A stretch of DNA of 64,000 nt, taken from positions 193,144-257,143 of the forward strand of contig NZ_JABJWY010000039.1 in NCBI RefSeq assembly GCF_013167215.1, given 5' to 3'. Source of the DNA: Sphingobacterium prati (GTDB taxonomy: Bacteria > Bacteroidota > Bacteroidia > Sphingobacteriales > Sphingobacteriaceae). The notes beneath the pieces are model-generated. The model saw nothing but the letters and a program-made list of their open reading frames with translations, searched no databases and had not been told where the DNA came from. Every line of letters begins with the position of its first letter. Within the stretch, counting starts at the first letter, position 1. Shown here in pieces: positions 43,287-52,915 of the stretch. The position numbers and the translations under genes are program-made.

Positions 43287-43970
43287 TTATCGGCAGCGAG
43301 GTAATAACCAAATCCTGGTCTGGTATGAATCAGCTTATGTTCAAAATTCTTGTCGATTTTTTTTCGTAAAAAATTGATGTAAACTTCGATAGTATTTTGT
43401 GTTGTCTGAAATTGATTTTGCCATACCTCTTCAGCGATACGCTGTTTGGACAAGGTCCGTCCATTGGCCTGCGCCAAAATCAGGAGCAACTGAAATTCTT
43501 TCTGCGTCAGGCCGATCTCCTCATTGGCCCGAAGCACTCGGGCTTCAGTTGGATAAATAACCAGATCATCGATAACCAATGTTGTGGCGTCGTTGTTATC
43601 GTTGTGCTGATGACGGCGCAAAAGTGAGTTGATACGCATCAACAATTCATCCAGGACAAAAGGCTTGACTAGGTAATCATCTGCGGCACGCAGAAAAGCT
43701 TCTTTTTTGTCGTCGATATCGTCATAGGCGGAAAGAATGATAATCGGGGTCAGCGCATCATGACTTCTTATTTTCTTGCATATTTCCAAACCATTTATCT
43801 TGGGGGACATTGATGTCTAACAGGTAAAAACCATATTTCTTTTGATGCTTTTGGGCCAAAAATTCGATGCCATCAAAAGCCTGGTCACAGGAGAATCCCT
43901 GACTCAATAAAAAGGATTTAATTTCTGTAGAAAGAACCTTGTCATCTTCCAATAGCAAAATGTCCACCAT
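43283..43970 (-). pseudogene. OmpR-family response regulator with one-base frameshift
   Basis: The receiver domain starts at ATG 43970 (MVDILLLEDDKVL) and reads through the phosphoacceptor aspartate in YLLDINVP. A run of five G on the plus strand (43802-43806; CCCCC in the gene) then shifts the frame: the rest (KINGLEICKKIRS..., VKPFVLDELL, DNA-binding winged helix LTQKEFQLLLILAQANGRTLSKQRIAEEVW) is in another frame. With one C fewer the gene would encode a normal 228-residue OmpR-type regulator (INVPKINGLEIC). A restart at ATG within the shifted frame (43810) would give a protein lacking the N-terminal half of the receiver. Could be a true mutation or a sequencing error. Confidence 0.88.
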
Positions 43971-44138
43971 AATATCGCATTGTCTTTCTGTAAAAATAAG
44001 CAAATTTTGCCATCCTTCATCAAGCGATGCAGTGTAGCTCTTCTTGGGCATACAATTTAGTAACATAAGATTTACACGAAGAAATATGAAACAAAAAGAA
44101 ATCTAAGTAGATTCAAATCGAAATTATAAATAAATATT

Positions 44139-46652
44139 ATGGAAAGCAGAAGAGAGTTCCTTCGAAAAAGCTTATTATTTTCAGGAGCTGCTGGTATTGC
44201 GAGTTTTATGCCAGCCTCAATTCAAAAAGCCTTTGCAATAGATCCGGCACCGGGGAGTAGTTTTCTTGATGCAGAACACATTGTAATCCTGATGCAGGAA
44301 AACCGCTCCTTTGACCATACGTTGGGCAGTCTCTCCGGTGTTCGTGGTTTTAATGATCCACGCGCTGTACGGCTACCCAATGGCCTCCCTGTTTGGTATC
44401 AAACGGACAAGACGGGGAAAGTATTTGCTCCTTTTCGGTTAAATCTCAAAGAAAGCAAGGTGACTTGGATGGGCTCACTTCCACACAGCAGGGCAAGCCA
44501 GGTAGACGCCTACAATCGGGGGAAATACGACCAATGGTTGACCGCGAAGCAATCGGGGAATAAACAGTATGCTACTATGCCCCTTACTTTGGGGTACTTC
44601 AACCGAGAAGACTTACCTTTTCATTATGCGCTGGCGGATGCCTTTACCGTGTGTGATCAGAATTTCTGTTCGGGCATGACCAGTACAACACCCAACCGCG
44701 CGTTCTTTTGGACAGGTAAGATCACCGAGTTGAAGGACGGTTTGCAGAAGGTTAATATTCGCAATGATGATTTTGGTTATGGTAAAATGACCTGGGAGAC
44801 CTTTCCTGAGTTGTTGGAAAGGAATGGCATAGATTGGCGTTTTTACCAAAATGAGACAAGTTGTGGTGGTGGATTATCGGGCGAAGAGCGGGCTTGGCTT
44901 TCCAACTTTGGCTGTAATGTATTGGAATTCTTTCAGGCGTATCAGGTTAAATTCAAAGATACCTATGTTGACAACCTCAAGGTGCAGTTGCGGGATCTGC
45001 CTGGGCAGATTTCTAAACTCGAGGAGCGGTCACCAGAATCGGAGGAACAGGCTGAAAAGATCCGCATTGATATTCGTAAGAAAAGCGACGCATTGGAGCG
45101 GGCTGAGGCTGAGCTGAAGGAATTCAATGCCGATAATTACGATAAGCTTTCCGATGTTACCAAATCTTTGCACCAGCGTGCGTTTACAATCAACAGAGAG
45201 GACCAGAATTACCGTAAGCTCGAAACTTTGGTGTTTAAGGAGCAGGGGAAAAAAAGGACATTGGAAGTGCCTAAAGGCGATGTGCTCGATCAGTTCCGAA
45301 AAGATGTAAATGCAGGAAAATTGCCAGCAGTATCCTGGTTGGCTGGTCCCAAAAACTTCTCGGATCATCCCAGCGCACCTTGGTATGGTGCCTGGTACGT
45401 ATCAGAAGTACTGGATATTCTGACCAAAAACCCAGAAGTCTGGAGGAAAACCATCTTTATCATCACGTATGATGAGAATGATGGTTATTATGACCATGTA
45501 AAACCTTTCCTGGTTCCGGACTTAAAGAAAAAAGATACGGGGGCCTGTTCAGCAGGGATTGATAGTGAGGTGGAAATGGTGCGGCTGGACAACGAACTCA
45601 AACAGGGGATTCCGAAGAAACAGGCCCGCGAAGGAGCTGTTGGATTGGGCTTCCGTGTGCCGATGTATATCGCATCACCTTGGTCGCGTGGTGGAAAAGT
45701 CTGTTCACAAGTGTTTGACCATACATCTACCTTACAGTTTTTAGCGTACTTCTTTAATCATAAATACAATAAAAATATCCAACTTGACCATATCAGCGCC
45801 TGGCGACGAGCGATCTGTGGTGACCTGACAGCCGCCTTTACACCCTTCATTCATGAGAAGGAAAAACTCCCTTTCTTGAAGCGGAATCAATATATCGAAA
45901 CCATCTATAATGCGCAATTCAAAGATAATCCGAGTGGATTTATCGAAATTACTGACCTGAACCAGGTTAAGCAGGAGGTATGGGCTCCGAAATTTAATCG
46001 TATACAGGAAAAGGGAACCCGTAGATCCCCTAGCTTACCTTATGGCCATGATGTGGTCGGCTACGTGGAGAATGGGCAATTCAAATTGATAATGCAGGTG
46101 GATACGACCCTATTTGGTAAAAAGACAAGCGGCGTGCCTTTTAATGTGTATAGTCCGCTAAGTTATACAGATGAGGAGGGGCAAATTGAAGCTTATCGAA
46201 ATTGGAATTTCGCAGTCAAAGCGGGCGATCGGCTCCACTATCAATGGGATCTTAAGAGGTTTGAGGGGCAGGGATATGCTTTTGAATTGCATGGACCAAA
46301 TGGCTATTATCGACAGTTTGCTGGGCAAAAAGATGCGCCAGCAGTGTGGGTGGCGGTATCTCCAGAACTTAAACCGCTGACCAAAGCGCCTACGGGTAAG
46401 TTACAGTTATCGTTGAAAAATTTTGATGCAAAGGCTATTCAAGTGGAGGTCGAAAGCTTGAATTATCAGGATTATAAAACGACAAGAGAAATCAAAGCCG
46501 GCGAAGAAATCGTTTTGATTTTAGATATTGCTGCGCAGGGAAATTGGTATGATCTGGCAATTCGGGAATTGGGCAATTCAAGTTTTGGATTACAGCTTGC
46601 CGGACGATTAGAGACTGGCGTGGAAACTACAACTGATCCCTTGTTGGCGTAA
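44139..46652 (+). CDS. Phosphocholine-specific phospholipase C, Tat-exported
   Basis: 837 residues, normal length for bacterial non-haemolytic/haemolytic PLC. The N-terminus has a Tat signal (RREFLRKSLLFSGAAG, cleaved near residue 33). The catalytic domain shows HIVILMQENRSFDHTLGSLSGVRGF, STTPNRAFFWTG and ITYDENDGYYDHV, motifs shared with the acid phosphatase AcpA/PLC superfamily. Two C-terminal beta domains (about 620-825) end with the usual GRLETGVETTTDP segment. It hydrolyses phosphatidylcholine or sphingomyelin; in sphingolipid-making bacteria it may act on own or host lipids. Divergent from the broken two-component system. A CAAG microsatellite follows its stop. Confidence 0.95.
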   Translation: MESRREFLRKSLLFSGAAGIASFMPASIQKAFAIDPAPGSSFLDAEHIVILMQENRSFDHTLGSLSGVRGFNDPRAVRLPNGLPVWYQTDKTGKVFAPFRLNLKESKVTWMGSLPHSRASQVDAYNRGKYDQWLTAKQSGNKQYATMPLTLGYFNREDLPFHYALADAFTVCDQNFCSGMTSTTPNRAFFWTGKITELKDGLQKVNIRNDDFGYGKMTWETFPELLERNGIDWRFYQNETSCGGGLSGEERAWLSNFGCNVLEFFQAYQVKFKDTYVDNLKVQLRDLPGQISKLEERSPESEEQAEKIRIDIRKKSDALERAEAELKEFNADNYDKLSDVTKSLHQRAFTINREDQNYRKLETLVFKEQGKKRTLEVPKGDVLDQFRKDVNAGKLPAVSWLAGPKNFSDHPSAPWYGAWYVSEVLDILTKNPEVWRKTIFIITYDENDGYYDHVKPFLVPDLKKKDTGACSAGIDSEVEMVRLDNELKQGIPKKQAREGAVGLGFRVPMYIASPWSRGGKVCSQVFDHTSTLQFLAYFFNHKYNKNIQLDHISAWRRAICGDLTAAFTPFIHEKEKLPFLKRNQYIETIYNAQFKDNPSGFIEITDLNQVKQEVWAPKFNRIQEKGTRRSPSLPYGHDVVGYVENGQFKLIMQVDTTLFGKKTSGVPFNVYSPLSYTDEEGQIEAYRNWNFAVKAGDRLHYQWDLKRFEGQGYAFELHGPNGYYRQFAGQKDAPAVWVAVSPELKPLTKAPTGKLQLSLKNFDAKAIQVEVESLNYQDYKTTREIKAGEEIVLILDIAAQGNWYDLAIRELGNSSFGLQLAGRLETGVETTTDPLLA

Positions 46653-46662
46653 ATTGACGATA

Positions 46663-46755
<93 letters not shown>

Positions 46756-46909
46756 CTGACTTTGCTAAAGAATTATTTGCAGGACTTTGGAAAGTTTTAT
46801 AGATATTCCCGTATTGTATAAGTTATATCGGGCAGGATTGTCTAAATGTGCGTATTTACAACCTGAAATAGCGTTGCATGGCTCAATTTGATGTAATGTA
46901 TTCCTGCAT

Positions 46910-47542
46910 TTATAGGATGATAAATTTGGTTTCTGGAAACTGTGTTTGTATATAATTACGCAGATACCGTTGTGTATCTGTATTGATAATGTTGTCTGCT
47001 TCTAAGGGGAATGTGTTGTAAATTAGCGTATGCAGATGAATTCTACGTTTAGCGATGGCTTCTAAGCTTAAAAGCGTGTGATTGATGCTGCCCAATTTTC
47101 CAGAGGTAACAAAAAGTAGGGGATAACCCATTTCCTGAATGTAATCTATGATTAAGTAATCTTCAGTGAGCGGTACCATTAAGCCTCCGGCACCTTCGAT
47201 CAATACCACATCATACAGTTGGCTCAACTGAATTGTTGCTTGTCTGATTTTCTCAAAATCGATGTCACGGTTGTCTATACTTGCTGCTAGATGGGGAGAA
47301 GCAGGGTAGCTGAAAATTTCGGGCATAGTCATTTTCTGTTCGTCTTCTTCAGTAAAGGTGATGCCCATAAGTTGGCGATGCAGGATAATATCTTCTGAGA
47401 TAGCTGTATTTCCGGTTTGTATCAATTTTTGCGTTATTGTGCGTAGACCAGTGGCATTCCATTGCCTTGCGATAAGTCCGGTTGCGTAACTTTTCCCAAT
47501 CCCTGTATCTATGCCAGAGACAAAATAAATATTGTTTTTCAT
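46910..47542 (-). CDS. bioD: Dethiobiotin synthase
   Basis: ATP-dependent closure of the ureido ring in biotin synthesis (DAPA plus CO2 to dethiobiotin). 210 residues. P-loop VSGIDTGIGKSYATG (GxxTxxGKS form), the GAGGLMVPL loop typical of BioD, and VTSGKLGSINHTLLSLEAI. Last of the bio genes, separated from bioC by 165 bases that hold two hairpins, so it may have its own promoter or be subject to processing. Length is slightly below the E. coli enzyme. Confidence 0.95.
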   Translation of the reverse strand: MKNNIYFVSGIDTGIGKSYATGLIARQWNATGLRTITQKLIQTGNTAISEDIILHRQLMGITFTEEDEQKMTMPEIFSYPASPHLAASIDNRDIDFEKIRQATIQLSQLYDVVLIEGAGGLMVPLTEDYLIIDYIQEMGYPLLFVTSGKLGSINHTLLSLEAIAKRRIHLHTLIYNTFPLEADNIINTDTQRYLRNYIQTQFPETKFIIL

Positions 47543-47577
47543 TTCTATATGTGTTTGTTGCTTACCTAATTATTTGA

Positions 47578-47692
47578 ACAGCTTTTATTTATGAAGCTGT
47601 AGCACGGGTCTACTGACCTTCAGGTTGTTCGTGTATGGACTTCTGTATTTAGGCTATGTTCTAGCATCGTTTTACTTCGTATAAAATGATGC
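47578..47692 (-). other. Two hairpins between bioC and bioD
   Basis: ACAGCTT (47578-47584) pairs with AAGCTGT (47594-47600), loop 9. A larger one pairs GCATCGTTTTA (47664-47674) with TAAAATGATGC (47682-47692), 11 positions with one G-T. Neither is followed by a clear T tract on the coding strand, so attenuation or RNA processing is as likely as termination. Confidence 0.4.
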
Positions 47693-47707
47693 AAGTGAAT
47701 GTTCAAA

Positions 47708-48502
47708 TCATTTTTTGTTGTGTGATCTTCTTTTCTTCGCGATGATATAGACGGGATGATAAGTGAGTGATACCTGCGTTTTCACAGCATAGCGTGCTGT
47801 ATATACAGTACAATAGGTCTGAAGTTTACCTTTTGTCCAGCTTTGACTTTTTATACCTGTTACTCCAGTTTGTTTTAGATGCCTGAGTACCTGTAATGGG
47901 GTATCAAAGTATAGTCTTATCAACTCTTCCGCTGCGAAAAGAATCTCATAGTCCAATGCCAACAGCGCTGCAACAAGGCTTGATTTAGAACTGTAGGTTA
48001 ACCCCACTTGGGTCGTAGTGCTAATTTCGCGCATATTTTCTTCACCAAAGGTGCTAAATGCCAGTATGCCATCTGCATGGAGCAAAGTATGGCAGCGCGC
48101 AAAGAAAGCAGCGGGATTTTCAAACCATTGGATGGTGGAGCAGGAGGTAATAAGATCCAACTGTTTGGGTAGGGGGTAGATTTCGGCGTCTCCACAGATA
48201 AAGCTGCATTGGATCGAACGATGCTGCGACCTAACCATAGCCATCACTTGGGTTATCATTTCTAGGCTGATATCATTGAGGAATAGCTGTTTTGGTAAGA
48301 GACGCTGAAGCAATAAGCGGGAGAAAATTCCCGTTCCACAACCTATCTCCAAAACCTTTTCTGCTCGTAAAGGGATCGTTCCTTGCAACAGGGTAATCAT
48401 TTTTTCGGCAACTTGACGTTGCACAATAGCTGCCGACTGATAGGTCGATGCGGCTTTGGAAAAGCGCGATGTGATCCGTTGTTTGTCCATAACTATGCTC
48501 AT
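47708..48502 (-). CDS. bioC: Malonyl-ACP O-methyltransferase
   Basis: 264 residues from ATG 48502 (MSIVMDKQRITSRFSKAASTYQSAA). SAM-dependent methylation of malonyl-ACP (or CoA) disguises the free carboxyl so the fatty-acid machinery can build pimeloyl-ACP methyl ester. The BioC-specific N-terminus (RITSRFSKAASTY) precedes the SAM motif VLEIGCGTGIFSRLL, with FICGDAE and LDLITSCSTIQWFE. The frame upstream to 48640 is open but lies inside bioG and is not likely used. ATG 48490 is an alternative. It starts one base after the bioG stop. Confidence 0.93.
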   Translation of the reverse strand: MSIVMDKQRITSRFSKAASTYQSAAIVQRQVAEKMITLLQGTIPLRAEKVLEIGCGTGIFSRLLLQRLLPKQLFLNDISLEMITQVMAMVRSQHRSIQCSFICGDAEIYPLPKQLDLITSCSTIQWFENPAAFFARCHTLLHADGILAFSTFGEENMREISTTTQVGLTYSSKSSLVAALLALDYEILFAAEELIRLYFDTPLQVLRHLKQTGVTGIKSQSWTKGKLQTYCTVYTARYAVKTQVSLTYHPVYIIAKKRRSHNKK

Positions 48503-48503
48503 T

Positions 48504-49211
48504 TTAAATCTCCTGCAAGAGCGCTTTAAATAGTTTTTCAGCATAATGACCTGCATTGAAAAACGTGTGGGGTGTATGTTCCCATGCCCGACGTTGGTTT
48601 TCTGGGCTGAATATTCGGTCCTGCCTTCCGATGTAGGCATGATCCCATTGCAGTGCAGTAACGGAACTTTCAGTTACCTGTTTTTCTATTTCGAACAACT
48701 CCTTTCGAAGACTTTCGATATTCCGTTTGGGTACGTTAGCAAGAAAATGTTGCAATAGTTCGCCTGAACCACACATCCGTAGCCGGAATTTATAAAGCGT
48801 TCCCTCGCTCAAACTGTCTAGGGTTCCTCTGAATAATTGGGTTGGAATGCCCTTCTGGTCGTTAATTGGAAATGGGGTACCATTGATGGCGGAGCAAGTA
48901 AGAAGCGGATAACTTTTGCTCTGCAGCCCTGGTACTACTTGGGAGGCGGCCCACACCCCGAAAGACCATGCAAAAACCCGAATTTCGTCATAGCCCTTGA
49001 GTAGGCTTTCGTCTATTGCCAAGGAATAGTAGTCATAGGCCACGATGAGGTCCCAGTTGGATGGGGCATATGTTAGGAAAGGCTGCTGATCCATGCCCCA
49101 GCCCGCAAAAAATAAAATAAGCTTTTTGTTGGATGGTACAGAATGATTCAGCAGATTCGAATTGCTGAGGTGCGCGACATGGGGCACAGGTATAATTTTT
49201 TCGAGTTTCAT
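48504..49211 (-). CDS. bioG: Pimeloyl-ACP methyl ester esterase (BioG type)
   Basis: 235 residues of the DUF452/BioG alpha/beta-hydrolase family: LILFFAGWGMDQQPF at the start, the nucleophile serine in FAWSFGVWAA, the acid within LQWDHAYIGRQDRIFSP and the histidine in FNAGHYAEKLF. BioG removes the methyl from pimeloyl-ACP methyl ester, replacing E. coli BioH. Position between bioF (4-base overlap) and bioC (1-base gap) supports the call strongly. Confidence 0.93.
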   Translation of the reverse strand: MKLEKIIPVPHVAHLSNSNLLNHSVPSNKKLILFFAGWGMDQQPFLTYAPSNWDLIVAYDYYSLAIDESLLKGYDEIRVFAWSFGVWAASQVVPGLQSKSYPLLTCSAINGTPFPINDQKGIPTQLFRGTLDSLSEGTLYKFRLRMCGSGELLQHFLANVPKRNIESLRKELFEIEKQVTESSVTALQWDHAYIGRQDRIFSPENQRRAWEHTPHTFFNAGHYAEKLFKALLQEI

Positions 49212-50365
49212 AAGTTTGCTGCAAGTTGATGGATAAGCGATGTTGTTATATTGGCCGTTAATGAGAGTCGTATTCTCGCGGTTCCTTCCGGTACAGTAGG
49301 TGGACGAACGGGGAGTACATAGAATCCGTTCCGCTGCAATTCTTCAGCTTTCAATACCGCAGCCTTGCTATCACCGATAATAAGGGGCAGAATATGACTC
49401 TCCGAACGGCAGTCATAGCCTTTTGCAACGATCTGTTTTTTGAGTAAGGCGCTATTTTTTTGTAATTGTCGACGTTGATCCACGAAACTATCCAAGCGTT
49501 CCAGAATAAATAAACTCCACATCAGGTTGATTGGCGGGAGAGCTGTTGTAAACATTAGGGTTCGCATTTTATTGACCAGGTAATCCCGAATAGGCTGGCT
49601 GCAGACCAGATAACCGCCCAGGGAAGCCAGTGCCTTTCCAAAGGTGCCGGTCAAGAAATCAATTTCAGCTTTGCATCCTTGTTCTTCGGCGCAACCAAGC
49701 CCTTTTATGCCGCGCACCCCTATGGCATGAGCCTCATCCACATACAGGAGAATATTGCGGTAGTGATGTTTGAGGCGAACCAAGTAACTGAGGTCTGTGC
49801 AGTCGCCATCCATGCTGAAAATGCTTTCGGTGACGATAATAATGCGTTCAAAGCGGGAAGCATACTTTGCTAATAAACCTTCAAGATGTGCATAATCGCC
49901 ATGACGATACCGAAAATGCTGAGCCGCCGAAAGCCGGATGCCATCAATTAGGCTGGCATGGACCCATTTGTCGGCCAAAATTAGGGTGCGCTTATTACTA
50001 ATTGCAGGAAGTATTCCCATATTCATGTGGTAACCGCTGTTAAAAACCAGTGCACTTTCGGTACCAAACATATGGCTCAGCTGTGCCTCTAGCTGTGCGT
50101 ACAGGACATGATTTCCTGTTAGCAAGCGTGAAGATGAAGCACTGAAAATTGCGTTGTCTCTGCTCATCGAACGTAGGAATTCTTCATGTAATGCAGTATC
50201 CCTAGCTAGCCCAAGGTAATCGTTTGAGGAGAGGTTATAGCCGCTTTTCTCTTCTTGTTGTATCATATTGCCCTGTTGTGTAATTAGGTGGAGCTCTCGG
50301 CTATTTCCTTGTTTTTCGAGTTCTTGAAGCTCATTTGAAATGCTATGCAGGAGATTGTTTTCCAT
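49208..50365 (-). CDS. bioF: 8-amino-7-oxononanoate synthase
   Basis: 385 residues; PLP enzyme that condenses pimeloyl-ACP with L-alanine. Motifs: NLSSNDYLGLARD, GSSRLLTG-type SASSSRLLTGNH, LYVDEAHAIGV with the pyridine-binding aspartate, and TGTFGKALASLGGYLVCS with the Schiff-base lysine. The stop overlaps the bioG start by four bases and the ATG shares one base with the bioA stop (TAATG), so bioA-bioF-bioG are translationally coupled. Confidence 0.96.
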   Translation of the reverse strand: MENNLLHSISNELQELEKQGNSRELHLITQQGNMIQQEEKSGYNLSSNDYLGLARDTALHEEFLRSMSRDNAIFSASSSRLLTGNHVLYAQLEAQLSHMFGTESALVFNSGYHMNMGILPAISNKRTLILADKWVHASLIDGIRLSAAQHFRYRHGDYAHLEGLLAKYASRFERIIIVTESIFSMDGDCTDLSYLVRLKHHYRNILLYVDEAHAIGVRGIKGLGCAEEQGCKAEIDFLTGTFGKALASLGGYLVCSQPIRDYLVNKMRTLMFTTALPPINLMWSLFILERLDSFVDQRRQLQKNSALLKKQIVAKGYDCRSESHILPLIIGDSKAAVLKAEELQRNGFYVLPVRPPTVPEGTARIRLSLTANITTSLIHQLAANL

Positions 50366-51651
50366 TATTTGATTTCTTTGACGACCCGGAGCAAAGCCTG
50401 TGTTAATCTGTTTAGCTCTTCGGTGCTGATAATAAAAGGGGGCATGATATAGACTAGCTTACCAAAAGGCCTTACCCAGACACCTTCTTCAATAAATCGT
50501 TGTTGTATGCTGGCCATAGCCACAGTTTTCTTCATTTCAATGACAGCAATGGCACCCAGAACCCGGACATTTTCCACCTGGGGGAAGTGTTTTGCAGGTG
50601 CAAGCGATCGTGTCAACTGGGCTTCGATGGATTTAATCTTTGTTTTCCAGTCTGTAGACAATAATAATTTGATTGACGCAAGGGCAACAGCACAGGCCAG
50701 GGGATTTGCCATAAAAGTAGGACCGTGCATAAATGTTCCGGGGCTACCATTGGAAATAGTTTCTGCTATGGTCGTGCTGGTAATGACGGCTGATAAAGTC
50801 ATGTATCCACCTGTCAATGCCTTTCCGATACAGAGGATATCCGGTTCCACTGCTGCATGTTCGCAGGCAAATAACTTACCAGTGCGACCGAATCCGGTTG
50901 CAATTTCATCAACAAGAAGCAGGATGTTATTTTCCTTACAAAGTTGAGCTGCTCGGCGTAGGTATTCGGGATGATAAAAGCGCATGCCACCGGCACCCTG
51001 AACAATGGGTTCGAGGATCAGACCTGCGAGTTCGTCCTCATGGGTCCTGATCAGTTGTGCCAGTGGTGCAATGTCGTTTTCGTCCCATGTTTCATCGAAT
51101 CCGATCTGGGGTGCCTCAACAAAATAACGTAGCGGCAAGGTATTGCCAAAAATGCGATGCATTCCTGTTATCGGATCACATACAGACATCGCATTCCAGG
51201 TATCGCCATGATAGCCTGAGCGAATGGTGACAAAGTTGGTTTTATTGACCCTGTTTTGTGCCACCCAGTACTGTACGGCCATCTTGAGAGCCGCTTCTAC
51301 CGCAACGGAACCGGAATCGGTATAAAATATTTTGTTAAGCGACTGTGGTGTGATGTCAATGAGTATTTTACCCAAGGCAATTGCCGGTTCGTGTGTCAAT
51401 CCGCCAAACATTACATGCGACATGCTGCTGATCTGCCCAGTTACCGCTGCATTTAACACAGGGTGGTTATAACCATGGATGGTACACCACCAGGACGACA
51501 TGCCATCGATAAGCTGCTGTCCATTTTCCAGTTCGATCATGCAGCCTTCGGCCCGACGGACCTTGTAGGCAGGCAGTGGATTCATGATATTGGTATAAGG
51601 ATGCCATAAATGGTTTTTGTCGAATTCGTCCGTAGCGTACTGTTGTGTCAT
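50365..51651 (-). CDS. bioA: Adenosylmethionine-8-amino-7-oxononanoate aminotransferase
   Basis: 428 residues; PLP class III aminotransferase making DAPA from KAPA, with SAM as the usual donor. Features are HLWHPYTNIMNP, which is typical of BioA, then GMSSWWCTIHGYNHP, TDSGSVAVEAALKMA, LLLVDEIATGFGRTG and the PLP lysine in ILCIGKALTGGYMTL. GPTFMANPLACAVA completes the SAM/KAPA site. Second gene of the operon, 42 bases after bioB. Confidence 0.96.
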   Translation of the reverse strand: MTQQYATDEFDKNHLWHPYTNIMNPLPAYKVRRAEGCMIELENGQQLIDGMSSWWCTIHGYNHPVLNAAVTGQISSMSHVMFGGLTHEPAIALGKILIDITPQSLNKIFYTDSGSVAVEAALKMAVQYWVAQNRVNKTNFVTIRSGYHGDTWNAMSVCDPITGMHRIFGNTLPLRYFVEAPQIGFDETWDENDIAPLAQLIRTHEDELAGLILEPIVQGAGGMRFYHPEYLRRAAQLCKENNILLLVDEIATGFGRTGKLFACEHAAVEPDILCIGKALTGGYMTLSAVITSTTIAETISNGSPGTFMHGPTFMANPLACAVALASIKLLLSTDWKTKIKSIEAQLTRSLAPAKHFPQVENVRVLGAIAVIEMKKTVAMASIQQRFIEEGVWVRPFGKLVYIMPPFIISTEELNRLTQALLRVVKEIK

Positions 51652-51693
51652 GCTGTTATTTTTGATTATAAAAACTGATTTTTTGTCTGTGCT

Positions 51694-52773
51694 CTACTTC
51701 TCCTGTTGTTTGGCTAGGTTGCGTTCAATCTTGTGGTCGGGGCGTGACCACTGTGGCCGCTCGCCGAGTGCATGATATTGGGTTACATCTGTTGCGATCG
51801 TGTGGGGTTGGCTTTTCTTTTCAAAGGGTTGTTGGGGTATCAGCCCAAGTATTTTGAACATATCCATATCCTCGTTTACATCCGGGTTGGGCGTTGTGAG
51901 TAATTTGTTGCCCGCAAAAATAGAATTGGCACCTGCAAAAAAACATAGCGCCTGTCCCTCGCGGCTCATGTTGCTGCGACCTGCAGAGAGGCGAACCTGA
52001 GTCTGCGGTAATAAAATGCGCGCGGTAGCAACCATTCGTACCATTTCCCAGATGGATATCTTTTCCATTGCTTCCATAGGAGTGCCTGTTACCGGGACGA
52101 GCGCATTAATCGGAACTGATTCCGGTTGGGGAACAAGCGATGCAAGTGTAATCAGCATATCTGCACGGTGGGCTATGCTTTCGCCCATGCCAATAATGCC
52201 GCCACTGCATACCGTAATGTTGGTCTTGCGTACATTTTCGATGGTTTGCAAACGGTCATTATAGCTTCTGGTGGAGATGATTTCTTCATAATAGTCAGCA
52301 GAAGAGTCTAGGTTGTGGTTATAGGCATAGAGTCCTGCCTCCGATAGACGTTGTGCTTGATTTTCGGTCAACATACCTAAGGTGCAGCACACCTCCATAT
52401 CGAGTCTGTTCAGGGTGCGGACCATGTCCAGTACTTGTTCAAACTCAGGGCCATCTTTGACGTTTCGCCATGCGGCACCCATACATATCCGCGAACTGCC
52501 ATTAGCTTTGGCGGCCAAGGCTTGTGTTTTGACCTGTTCCACGCTCATCAGTCGCTCCGCCTTGACGTTAGTATGGTAACGTGCTGCCTGCGGACAATAA
52601 GCACAATCTTCGGGACATCCGCCTGTTTTAATGGAAATCAAGGTGGACACCTGTACTTTATTTGGATCGTGGTAGCTTCGGTGAACTGTCGCTGCTTGAT
52701 ACAATAACTCCATAATCGGTTTGTTATATAAAGCAACAACTTCCGCTTGTGTCCATTTCTTTTTTGAGTCCAT
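51694..52773 (-). CDS. bioB: Biotin synthase
   Basis: 359 residues; radical-SAM enzyme inserting sulfur into dethiobiotin. The CxxxCxxC iron-sulfur motif is C53, C57, C60 (GGCPEDCAYCPQ). The second cluster ligands fall in SSRICMGAAWR, VCCTLGML and VCSGGIIGMGE; the arginine of LSAGRSNMS is the typical fourth ligand. It is the first gene of bioB-A-F-G-C. The start faces the MocR-type regulator gene across 142 bases. A weak minus-strand -7 (AATCTTTG) overlaps the regulator's promoter region. Confidence 0.96.
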   Translation of the reverse strand: MDSKKKWTQAEVVALYNKPIMELLYQAATVHRSYHDPNKVQVSTLISIKTGGCPEDCAYCPQAARYHTNVKAERLMSVEQVKTQALAAKANGSSRICMGAAWRNVKDGPEFEQVLDMVRTLNRLDMEVCCTLGMLTENQAQRLSEAGLYAYNHNLDSSADYYEEIISTRSYNDRLQTIENVRKTNITVCSGGIIGMGESIAHRADMLITLASLVPQPESVPINALVPVTGTPMEAMEKISIWEMVRMVATARILLPQTQVRLSAGRSNMSREGQALCFFAGANSIFAGNKLLTTPNPDVNEDMDMFKILGLIPQQPFEKKSQPHTIATDVTQYHALGERPQWSRPDHKIERNLAKQQEK

Positions 52774-52864
52774 ATTTCATGTGTTTATCGTTTGTAAATC
52801 AGTTGTTTGTTGTATTGTTATTGCCTGTATTTTGAATTTTTGTATGCGTATTTTTCCAGATGAA

Positions 52865-52896
52865 TTGCAAAGATTATAGTTTAAATCTTAATTTTG
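52865..52896 (+). promoter_or_regulatory. Promoter of MocR-type gene
   Basis: TTG (52865-52867), 21-base spacer, TAATTTTG (52889-52896): match to the Bacteroidota TTG-N(17-23)-TAnnTTTG pattern, 20 bases before ATG 52916. On the opposite strand AATCTTTG, one mismatch from consensus, faces bioB, so a regulator bound here could act on both directions. Confidence 0.6.
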
Positions 52897-52915
52897 GTAG
52901 TCCGAAATAAACATA

